64,000 nt of DNA, taken from the NCBI RefSeq assembly GCF_038087665.1, contig NZ_CP149925.1, positions 3,224,870 to 3,288,869 of the forward strand. The letters run 5' to 3'. Shown here piece by piece: positions 55,354 to 64,000 of this stretch; positions within the stretch are counted from its first letter, which is position 1, and each line of letters starts with the position of its first letter. The notes under the pieces are model-generated. The model saw only the letters and a program-made list of their open reading frames with translations. It was not told the origin of the DNA and did no database searches. The position numbers and the translations under genes are program-made. This stretch comes from Gallaecimonas sp. GXIMD4217. Lineage in GTDB: Bacteria > Pseudomonadota > Gammaproteobacteria > Enterobacterales > Gallaecimonadaceae.

Positions 55354-55377
55354 AAAGCCCGCCGGTTGGCGGGCTTT
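55354..55377. terminator. Bidirectional terminator
   Basis: AAAGCCCGCC-GGTT-GGCGGGCTTT between acpH and the convergent patatin gene. Confidence 0.82.
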
Positions 55378-55383
55378 CTGGCA

Positions 55384-57366
55384 CTAGGCCTCGGACCTGG
55401 CCGGAGACAGTCCCTCGGCCTTGGCCCGCTCCTGTTGCCCTTCCAGGGCCGCCAGGGCCATGGCGATGTTTTCCCGGCCCAGGGAGCGGTAGGCGTCGAA
55501 ATGACGCTCGTCGAAGAACTGGTTGGCGGTGCTGTCGTTGGGGAAGTGCTCGTCGATGCGGTCGAAGCAGGTCACCTGGCCCGAGGACGCCTCGGTGAGC
55601 AGTGCCTTCACGAACAGCAGCCGGCCGACCTTGCCGGAGGCGTAGCGGATCTCGCCCATGACATGGCAGCTCTGGTGCAGGCCGCCCTCGACCCTGGTCA
55701 GCGGCGCCGTGTTGAGGTGGATATGGCAGCCGAAGTCGGCATGGGCCCGCTGCAGCAACAGGCCCAGATCCGCCAGCCTGGTCTCGGGATCGGCGCCGGC
55801 GTCGCAACTGATGATCAGCGGGCATTCCCGGCGCAGCAGCTCGTACACGCCCAGGTTCTCGAAATGCCCGCCGTCCGACAGCCGCAGCTGGCGGGCGTCT
55901 TCCCTGAGGCCGACTCCCAGCATCTCCTTGATCACCAGCCAGAACGGCATATGGCTGAAACGGCTGCCGGCCAGCCTGGGGTGACGCACCCAGAAGCCCA
56001 GGCGCAGGTTGAGCAGCGCCATCAGGAAGCTGAGCGACTTGGGGGCGGTGTGGGAGGTGCCCGGATCCACGGCGGCGCCGCTGGTGGTGACCGCCTCGCC
56101 CAGGGTCAGGCGCCCGGACTGGAAGGCGGCCGTTTTGGCGAAGCCGCTGGCCGGGTTGCCGCAGTACAGGGGGCTGAGGGTGAAGCTGTCGCCGAGCCGG
56201 GATCTGGCCAGGGGCCGGTCGGAGTTGCCGGTGGCCACGGTAGTGTTGAACAGGGCCAGGGGCGCGCCCGTGTCCGGCCTGAGTTCGGCCAGGGGCAGAT
56301 CCCTGACGCCCTTGCCGCCCGGGTGGAAGAAGGCCCGGGTCAGCTGCGCCAGGTAGTAGCCGTGCATGGAGCTGCGGTTGACGCTGGCGGCCAGGGACAG
56401 GATGGTGGCCGAGGCCAGCCATAGCCAGAAGCTCCAGTGTTCGACCACGCCCTTGTGGAACACCAGGTGGTAGCCGAAGGCGGCCAGGCCGTAGAGCATC
56501 AGGCTAAGGCCGGCCAGCAACCAGCCGGGCCGGAACTTCAGCTTGATCCTGGCCCGGGACAGGGCCAGGGCGCCCGAGGTCATGGGCACCGCATAGTTGA
56601 GGTGCACGCCCAGGCCGGCCAGCCGGGTTCCTTCCAGCAGCGCCGCCAGGCCGTCACCCAGCTGCGCCGCCATCGGCAGGCTGCCCACCAGGGCCAGGGT
56701 AATGGCCAGCGCCACCAGCCGCCCCATCAGCCGCCTCTGCCGGAAGTTGTGGACCATGCGGCCGCCGCGCCACAGCGCCATGGTGGGGATGCTGAGCAGG
56801 TACAGGCCGAAGCAGAGCCCGGACAGGGCCAGCATCAGCAGGTAGCCGGCGTGGCCCTCTATGGCATCGGACCCGGACAGGTGCCAGCCGTCTGGCCAGG
56901 GCAGGGCGCTGTGGGGCAGGCCCGCCAGCCACAGCACCGCCAGCAGCATGGGCAGCAGCACCATCAGGCTGAACAGGACGGAGGCGAAGATGGCGGCGCC
57001 CAGGGTGGCGCCGCCCACGTCCTTGCCCGCCACCAGGTAGCTGGCATGGGCGCGCAGCCAGTTCAGGAAGGGCAGCTCGAACAGGCCGCCGTCGTCCCAG
57101 CGGTCGCGCTTGCGCCACTGCAGGCTGCCGGCGGTGTAGCCGCCGCCGGACACCGACGACAGGTAGTCCACCCTGTTCAGCCAGCCCTTGTCGACCATCC
57201 CCTGCAGCACGCCGAGCTGGAAGCAGGCGGAGCGGATGCCGCCGCCGGAGAAGGCCAGGCCGAGCTGCTCCCGGCCGGGGTCGATGCCGGCGGCCTCGCG
57301 GCGCGCCTTCAGCCAGGCGGCCTCGTCCTCGCGGACCCGGGCGAAGTCCTGGGTGTAGTCAGTCAT
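55384..57366 (-). CDS. Membrane-embedded patatin-like phospholipase
   Basis: 660 residues. The patatin core is split: the oxyanion loop GLAFSGGGIRSACFQLG (about 36-52) and the nucleophile YLSSVSGGGY (Ser 73) come first, then four or five membrane helices from about 105 to 330 (for example SVLFSLMVLLPMLLAVLWLA), and the catalytic Asp returns in LSDGGHFENLGVYELL near 494. The dyad is therefore complete, and the enzyme would act on membrane acyl lipids with its core on the cytoplasmic side. The start overlaps the end of the di-haem gene upstream by eight bases, making it the third gene of that operon. Known relatives cleave acyl esters of phospholipids; this substrate is not known. Confidence 0.87.
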   Translation of the reverse strand: MTDYTQDFARVREDEAAWLKARREAAGIDPGREQLGLAFSGGGIRSACFQLGVLQGMVDKGWLNRVDYLSSVSGGGYTAGSLQWRKRDRWDDGGLFELPFLNWLRAHASYLVAGKDVGGATLGAAIFASVLFSLMVLLPMLLAVLWLAGLPHSALPWPDGWHLSGSDAIEGHAGYLLMLALSGLCFGLYLLSIPTMALWRGGRMVHNFRQRRLMGRLVALAITLALVGSLPMAAQLGDGLAALLEGTRLAGLGVHLNYAVPMTSGALALSRARIKLKFRPGWLLAGLSLMLYGLAAFGYHLVFHKGVVEHWSFWLWLASATILSLAASVNRSSMHGYYLAQLTRAFFHPGGKGVRDLPLAELRPDTGAPLALFNTTVATGNSDRPLARSRLGDSFTLSPLYCGNPASGFAKTAAFQSGRLTLGEAVTTSGAAVDPGTSHTAPKSLSFLMALLNLRLGFWVRHPRLAGSRFSHMPFWLVIKEMLGVGLREDARQLRLSDGGHFENLGVYELLRRECPLIISCDAGADPETRLADLGLLLQRAHADFGCHIHLNTAPLTRVEGGLHQSCHVMGEIRYASGKVGRLLFVKALLTEASSGQVTCFDRIDEHFPNDSTANQFFDERHFDAYRSLGRENIAMALAALEGQQERAKAEGLSPARSEA

Positions 57367-59620
57367 GGTTGCCGTCCTTGGCCAGCAGCTGCCGGGGGCC
57401 GGTGCAGCTGGGTGCGCCGGCGTACTGGTAGCCCTGGGGGTTGTCCCTGTGGATCTTCAGGTATTCAAGGATAGCCAGGCGTTCCTCTTCCGTCAGGCGC
57501 GGGCCTATCACGCCCCTGGGCAGGGGCTTGCCCTTGGGATCGGCCTGGTGGGCCCGCCACTGGGCCGGGCTGGCCCCGAAGCTGTGGCCGCTGTTGCGGT
57601 TGCCGCTGAGGCCGGTGTCGAACCAGAAGCCGTCCCGCTCGCCGTTTGGTGCCGGCACCGACACATAGCCCAGGTGCCTGGGATCGTAGTCGCGGCGGCC
57701 CACGAAGAAGCGCGGATCGCGCTCTTCGGCCGGCACCAGCATCTGGTAGAGGCTGGGCACGGAGCCGTTGTGCAGGAAGGGCGGCGTGGCCCAGACCCCG
57801 GCCAGGGGCCGCGGCTTGTAACCGGCGATCTGCTGGGGCAGATCCAGGGCGCCGAAGCCCTCCAGGCACTGCTGCTGGGCCTGGTCCAGGTTCTGGTCCC
57901 TGTAGTAGCGCTCCTTGACCAGCAGGCCGATCAGGTTCAGGCCCAGGCCCTCGGTGATCCTGGCCGGGTTGATGCCCGCCAGGGTCTGATCGATGCGCTG
58001 GCGGCCCTGGTCCAGCTCGAACCAGAGGGCGTCGATCTGGCACTGGCCGTCGCAGCCCAGCTGCGGCGCCGGCTTGCCCTTGCCGTCTGTCGGCATCAGG
58101 CCGAATTTGGTCAGTTCGGCGCGGATCTCGGTGGCCGGCAGGGCGGCGAAATCACCGGCCACCAGGGCGTCGATGGCCGGAAACTGCTCGGCCAACCCGG
58201 CAAAGGCGGCCCGGGCGGCCGGCTCCAGCTGCTCGTCCGCGGCCAGCTCCTGCAGCCGCATCAGCAGGTCCCTGGCCAGCTGGCGCTTGAACAGGGGCGC
58301 CAGCAGCGCCTTGACCTCGGCCTGGTCCAGGCCGGTGGCGGACAGATCATAGGTCTTGTTGATGAAACCCTGGGCGGCATTGGGATCGGTGCCGATGTGA
58401 TCCAGCGCTATGACCTCGATCAGCCAGTGGTCCTCGGGACCGGCCTTGAGCGGCGCCTCGGCCTGCTGGCGGGCCCGGCTGGCCTGGTGGGGACCATGGC
58501 AGCCGGCGCAGTGGCCCTGGAACAGGGCCTGGCCCCTGGCGGCCAGGGTTTGGTCCACGGGGCCGAAGATGTCTTCCGGCCAGGTGGGCGGCGGCAGCTG
58601 CTGCAGGGCCCGTTCGATCTGCTCCAGGCCGGCCAGGTTCACCGAGGTGCGAAAGCGCTCGGCGGCCGGCAGCGGCTCGCCCTCAGGCGTGAGCAGGCGG
58701 ATATCGGCGCCCACGCCCAGGGCCTCGCCGACGTTACGGGCCAGGGGCTGGGCCACGGAGCCGTTGTACTGCACCCAGTTGAACTTCCAGATGTTCCACA
58801 GATAGGGGTAGCTGACCGGCGCCGCCGACATCTGCAGGTTGTCGGCGCTGAGGTGGTCACCGAACAGGGTGTTGGCGATGCGGCCCAGGGCGTCGGTGCG
58901 GCCGAAGCCTTCCCGGGTGGGGTAGAGGTGGGCCAGGGGGTTGTTCTGCCTGACCGACAGGAAGGCCTTGAGGGTGTTACCCAGCTGGTCGTGGAGCTTG
59001 TCGCTGTCGCCGCCCACCTTGGCCGCGAAGCGGTCGAACTTGGCGGGGTTGAGCCAGGTTTCCAACAGGGCGCTGATCAGGGTGGGGCCGAAACTGCCCT
59101 TTTCCAGGTCGGTGAAGGCATGCATGGCCTGGCCGCCGTCCACGCGCAGGGCGTAGCGCTTGCCGTCCTTCTCATAGTGCAGCTGCCCGGTGTGGCAGGC
59201 GCTGCAGCTGATGTCCAGCACCTCCTCGCCAAGCGCCGGCAGGTAGCGGGCGTTGAAGCCCACCGGCAGCTGGTCGGCGCTGGAGGGATCGAGCAGGAAC
59301 TTGAAGCGCTGCAGGAAGGCCGGATCGGCGAAACGCTGCTCGGACAGGGGCTGTTCCAGGTTCAGGAACCACCGGTAGCGCAGGGCCGCCTCGCCGGCGC
59401 CCTGGGGCATGACGGTGCCCTGGGGGGTCTGGTAGTAGGTCTGGCGGGCCGTCTCGTCCCAGTCGTTGAGGTAGCGGTATTCGTCCACCCGTTCGGCCCT
59501 GGGCATGGCCTGCCTGGCGGATTCCACGTAATAGGCGAAGGCCGCCACCGTGGCGATCACCAGCAGCAGTACCAGGATCACCAGTCGCCATAGCCAGCGG
59601 GACGCTTTTCCCTTGCTCAT
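57359..59620 (-). CDS. RoxA-like di-haem c-type cytochrome, membrane anchored
   Basis: 753 residues. A single N-terminal helix (LVILVLLLVIATVAAFAYYV) anchors it with the body in the periplasm. Two haem motifs are present, CSACHTGQ near 138 and CAGCHGPH near 370, plus the block GVWATPPFLHNGSVPSLYQ shared with RoxA-type proteins and MauG/BCCP relatives. RoxA/RoxB cleave rubber with dioxygen, and di-haem relatives in Pseudomonas (10S-dioxygenase and diol synthase) oxidise unsaturated fatty acids. Here the substrate is unknown, but the overlap with a phospholipase gene favours a lipid. A longer insert than in the partner cytochrome lies between the second haem and the C-terminal block. Ten bases separate it from the partner gene upstream. 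Confidence 0.88.
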   Translation of the reverse strand: MSKGKASRWLWRLVILVLLLVIATVAAFAYYVESARQAMPRAERVDEYRYLNDWDETARQTYYQTPQGTVMPQGAGEAALRYRWFLNLEQPLSEQRFADPAFLQRFKFLLDPSSADQLPVGFNARYLPALGEEVLDISCSACHTGQLHYEKDGKRYALRVDGGQAMHAFTDLEKGSFGPTLISALLETWLNPAKFDRFAAKVGGDSDKLHDQLGNTLKAFLSVRQNNPLAHLYPTREGFGRTDALGRIANTLFGDHLSADNLQMSAAPVSYPYLWNIWKFNWVQYNGSVAQPLARNVGEALGVGADIRLLTPEGEPLPAAERFRTSVNLAGLEQIERALQQLPPPTWPEDIFGPVDQTLAARGQALFQGHCAGCHGPHQASRARQQAEAPLKAGPEDHWLIEVIALDHIGTDPNAAQGFINKTYDLSATGLDQAEVKALLAPLFKRQLARDLLMRLQELAADEQLEPAARAAFAGLAEQFPAIDALVAGDFAALPATEIRAELTKFGLMPTDGKGKPAPQLGCDGQCQIDALWFELDQGRQRIDQTLAGINPARITEGLGLNLIGLLVKERYYRDQNLDQAQQQCLEGFGALDLPQQIAGYKPRPLAGVWATPPFLHNGSVPSLYQMLVPAEERDPRFFVGRRDYDPRHLGYVSVPAPNGERDGFWFDTGLSGNRNSGHSFGASPAQWRAHQADPKGKPLPRGVIGPRLTEEERLAILEYLKIHRDNPQGYQYAGAPSCTGPRQLLAKDGNHD

Positions 59621-59629
59621 GTCGGCTCC

Positions 59630-61267
59630 TTAAAGGGTCTTGAGGTATTCCAGCAGGGCCGTGCGCTCGGCCTCGCTGAGTTGGCTGCCATAGCGGTGGC
59701 CGCCGTTGTCGTTGCCGGGCTCGGCGGTGTCGAACCAGCTCACCTGGTCCGGCGCCAGCACCCGGCTGCTCAGGCCCACGGCCACGGGGTCGAATTCCAC
59801 CTTGCCCACCGGGAAGCGGGCCGGGCGCTGGCCCGACAGCAGCGCCGCCAGGGTCGGCACCGAGCCGTTGTGCAGGTAGGGGGCCGAGGCCCAGATCCCG
59901 CTCAGGGGCCTGGCCTTGTAGGTATAGGGGCGGGTGCTGACCTTGGCGCCGTCCACCTTGTGGGCGCCTTCGAAACCGGCCGCCAGGCTCTCGACCGGGT
60001 GGTGGAGCAGGGCGCCGACGGTGGCGTGCAGCACCAGCTCGATGCTGCTGGCCTCTGCGCCCAGCACCGGGCCGGCGGCGTAGAGCAGCTTCTTGCCCTC
60101 GAAGGCGCCGCTTTTGGCCCTGGCATTGACGAAGTTGGCGGCCATGGTCGGGTCGGTGCCCACCTCGGCCACCGGCACCGCCGTCGCCTTCAGCTTGCGA
60201 TGGCCCTGGGTTTCCTCGGCCAGGCCGTGGCAGGACTGGCAATTGGCCTGGTAGAGGGCCTGGCCGCGGCCGGCCAGCTCGCGGTCGATGGCGCCCAGGT
60301 GCTGTTCGGGCCAGGCCGGGGCCCTGAGCCGGTACCAGAGGTTCTGGATCTCGGCCAGGTTGTTCACCTCGATGCTGGAGCCGTAGCCCAGGCCGTCGCT
60401 GTGGATGTCCAGCTCGCCGAACACCGCCAGGGCGGTGGTGGCGTTCTGCAGCAGCGGGCCGGGCCCGGCATTGGGCGCCGAGGCGTTCCACTGCACCAGA
60501 TCCAGGTGCGGTGCGTCCCAGAGCACCGGGTAGCTCACCGGCGCATCGGGCTCGCGGCGGTTGTCGGGAATGGCCAGGAAGTCGGCGGTGACGGCATTGA
60601 AGATCTGCCCGAAAGCGTCCAGGCGGCCGCGGCCATAGGCATGGCGGGTGGCGTTAAGTTCGGCTCTGGCCACCAGCTTGCGGCTGCGGGCCTCAAGCTC
60701 CGCCTTCAGCTTGCCCGGCTCCTCGCCGACGCTGGCGGCGAAGCGGCCGAACTTGGCGGGGTCGGCCAGGGTGGCCTTAAGGGCGGCGATAAACTCATGC
60801 TCGAACAGCTGGAAGTCCACCAGGGCCTGGCCGCCGTCGATGTGCAGCGCCTTGCCGCCGCGGTAGATCTGGCCGGAGTGGCAGGCGGAACAGCCGAGGC
60901 CCAGCCACTGCCGGCCCTGGTGCGGCGGGGTGCTGGCCAGGCCTATGGGCAGGCCATGGGGGTTGCGTTCGGAGGAACCGGCCTGGGCAAAGCCGAAGCG
61001 GGCCAGGTTGCCGGGGCTGGAAAAGGGTTGCTCGCCGTCGGCCCGTTCCAGGGCCAGGAACCAGGGCAGCGGCACTATTCGCGAACCGAAGCTGCTATAC
61101 CAGGCGATGTCCCGCTGCTTGTCGTCCCAGTTCTGTTCCAGCAGCACCAGGCCACTCTCGGCATGGGTACTGGCCTTTTGCGGCGGCTCACCGCTGCAGC
61201 CGGCCAGGCCGGTCATCAAAAAGGCGGCGCCCACCAGGCCGCCGCCCATCACATTCACACCGCTCAC
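59630..61267 (-). CDS. RoxA-like di-haem c-type cytochrome, lipoprotein
   Basis: 545 residues. The signal ends in the lipobox LAGC, so the protein is a lipoprotein. It aligns with its neighbour: LGLGCSACHSGQI near 126, HIDGGQALVD, NCQSCHGLAE near 340 and GIWASAPYLHNGSVPTLAAL near 460, with the Pro-rich VSYPVLWDAPHLDLVQW block between the haems. It is the first gene of the three-gene unit and should be an extracytoplasmic peroxidase or oxygenase, perhaps acting in sequence with the second. Whether it keeps the distal pocket of RoxA cannot be told without alignment. Confidence 0.88.
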   Translation of the reverse strand: MSGVNVMGGGLVGAAFLMTGLAGCSGEPPQKASTHAESGLVLLEQNWDDKQRDIAWYSSFGSRIVPLPWFLALERADGEQPFSSPGNLARFGFAQAGSSERNPHGLPIGLASTPPHQGRQWLGLGCSACHSGQIYRGGKALHIDGGQALVDFQLFEHEFIAALKATLADPAKFGRFAASVGEEPGKLKAELEARSRKLVARAELNATRHAYGRGRLDAFGQIFNAVTADFLAIPDNRREPDAPVSYPVLWDAPHLDLVQWNASAPNAGPGPLLQNATTALAVFGELDIHSDGLGYGSSIEVNNLAEIQNLWYRLRAPAWPEQHLGAIDRELAGRGQALYQANCQSCHGLAEETQGHRKLKATAVPVAEVGTDPTMAANFVNARAKSGAFEGKKLLYAAGPVLGAEASSIELVLHATVGALLHHPVESLAAGFEGAHKVDGAKVSTRPYTYKARPLSGIWASAPYLHNGSVPTLAALLSGQRPARFPVGKVEFDPVAVGLSSRVLAPDQVSWFDTAEPGNDNGGHRYGSQLSEAERTALLEYLKTL

Positions 61268-61332
61268 CCGCTGCTCCCTGTTGTTCTTGTTGTCATCCCC
61301 GCGTTATTGGCCGCAGGTACAAATGGTTAACA

Positions 61333-61347
61333 TATCAGTTCATGATA
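61333..61347. promoter_or_regulatory. Inverted repeat upstream of the di-haem operon
   Basis: TATCA-GTTCA-TGATA lies in the only AT-rich stretch between the operon and glmS, 65 bases before the first start codon. It may be an operator; no convincing -35/-10 pair could be set beside it. Confidence 0.4.
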
Positions 61348-61410
61348 AATCACATTATTATTAATTGCTTACGAATGGTGAGCGGTCGGACCATGGTGAG
61401 GCGGCCACAA

Positions 61411-61436
61411 AAAAGCCCGCCAATTGGCGGGCTTTT
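61411..61436 (-). terminator. Terminator of glmS
   Basis: AAAAGCCCGCC-AATT-GGCGGGCTTTT, extended by a T run on the minus strand. Confidence 0.88.
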
Positions 61437-61458
61437 CGCTGTCAGGGCAGGATCTCGC

Positions 61459-63276
<1,818 letters not shown>

Positions 63277-63289
63277 AGTTGTTCTCCTC

Positions 63290-64000
63290 TCAATCCTGCA
63301 GGGGGGCGCAGATCAGCTGCACCCCTTGTTGTTCTATGGCCGCCCTGGCGGCCTCGGAAATGCCCTGATCGGTCACCAGGGTGGTGACGGCGCCCCAGGG
63401 CAGCTCCAGGTTCGGTATCTTGCGGCCGATCTTGTCGGACTCGGCCAGTATGATGACTTCCCTTGCCACTTCCGCCATGACCCTGGACAAGCCGATCAGC
63501 TCGTTGAAGGTGGTGGTGCCCCGCTCCAGGTCGATGCCGTCGGCGCCGATGAAGGCCTGGTCGAAGTCGTAGGCCCGCAGCACCTGCTCCGCCACCTGGC
63601 CCTGGAAGGCCTCGGAATGGGGATCCCAGGTGCCGCCGGTCATCAGCAGGGTGGGCTCGTTCTCCAGCTCCCTAAGGGCGTTGGCCACGTTCAGGGAGTT
63701 GGTCATCACCACCAGGCCCCGTTTCTGATCCAGGGCCGGGATCATGGCCGCCGTGGTGCGGCCGTAGTCGATGATGATGCGGTTGTGGTCGCGGATGCAT
63801 TGGGCCGCGGCCCGGCCTATGGCCTGCTTTTGTTTCGAAACCGGGCTGTCGTTGACCACCTCCTTGGGCACAGGTACGGCGCCGCCGTAGCGGCGCAGCA
63901 GCAGGCCGTGGCTCTCCATGGCCGCCAGATCCTTGCGGATGGTCACCTCGGAGGTGTCGAAATGGCGGGCCAGGGCGTCGACGCTGACCTGGCCCTGGCT
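63290..64000 (-). CDS. DeoR/GlpR-family regulator, partial at the right edge
   Basis: At least 236 residues in frame to the window end; the true start lies outside. The visible N-terminal part is the second half of the DeoR helix-turn-helix ([20 protein letters not shown]), followed by the NagB/RpiA-like sensor domain with [38 protein letters not shown] and AFIGADGID. It probably senses a phosphosugar. Being 13 bases upstream of glmS in the same direction it is most likely the regulator of glmS (GlmR-like), as seen in other gammaproteobacteria. Confidence 0.88.
   Translation of the reverse strand, partial: SQGQVSVDALARHFDTSEVTIRKDLAAMESHGLLLRRYGGAVPVPKEVVNDSPVSKQKQAIGRAAAQCIRDHNRIIIDYGRTTAAMIPALDQKRGLVVMTNSLNVANALRELENEPTLLMTGGTWDPHSEAFQGQVAEQVLRAYDFDQAFIGADGIDLERGTTTFNELIGLSRVMAEVAREVIILAESDKIGRKIPNLELPWGAVTTLVTDQGISEAARAAIEQQGVQLICAPLQD

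Noticed and set aside
63277-63289. A glmS-associated ribozyme or small RNA site
   Set aside because: Only 13 bases separate the regulator and glmS, too short for such an element; glmS ribozymes belong mainly to Gram-positive bacteria.

Overview
The window looks like chromosomal DNA of a GC-rich marine or freshwater gammaproteobacterium. The pairing of srkA with dsbA, a YihG-type acyltransferase behind speA, comM, rep, ccoG, an Arg-His-Pro tRNA cluster and a DeoR-glmS pair all fit the Aeromonadales/Alteromonadales/Gallaecimonas neighbourhood, but the species cannot be fixed from sequence alone. No rRNA, CRISPR array or prophage was seen.

Layout. 1-3700 is a mobile zone: a RAYT-type Y1 transposase running off the left edge, a 249-bp tandem duplication of its 5' end, and two nearly identical 1334-bp IS10-group elements, each inserted in the same 9-bp target inside a repeated motif. 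3700-15400 is a toxin locus: a 3712-residue Sec-exported Rhs/YD-repeat protein with a HINT domain and an unrecognised C-terminal effector, overlapping a probable immunity gene. Base composition drops sharply inside the HINT coding region, so the toxin-immunity end looks exchanged. 15640-16090 holds tRNA-Arg, tRNA-His and tRNA-Pro.

16300-34050 carries cytochrome c5, a GAF-GGDEF-EAL protein with a degenerate EAL site, rep, a TetR-controlled RND efflux operon whose permease is split by an in-frame amber codon, ubiK, nhaD, a periplasmic-propeller GGDEF/EAL receptor and comM. 34040-41330 covers NAD salvage (pncA-pncB), an AhpD-like protein, spermidine synthase divergent from arginine decarboxylase, and two tandem lysophospholipid acyltransferases. 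41340-46580 has small secreted proteins, a DUF523 protein, srkA followed by two dsbA paralogues, and ccoG. 46870-51280 has a MocR regulator, a LysR regulator and the glutathione-dependent formaldehyde pathway frmA-fghA. 51350-55340 holds a SLATT-like membrane protein, an ornithine/lysine decarboxylase-like enzyme, a beta-CASP nuclease and an AcpH-type phosphodiesterase.

55380-61270 is a tight three-gene operon: two RoxA-like di-heme c-type cytochromes and a membrane-embedded patatin-like phospholipase. Its most economical reading is extracytoplasmic lipid release plus oxygenation (an oxylipin-like system), and it is, with the giant Rhs protein, the best candidate here for undescribed biology. 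The window closes with glmS and its upstream DeoR-family regulator, cut by the right edge.
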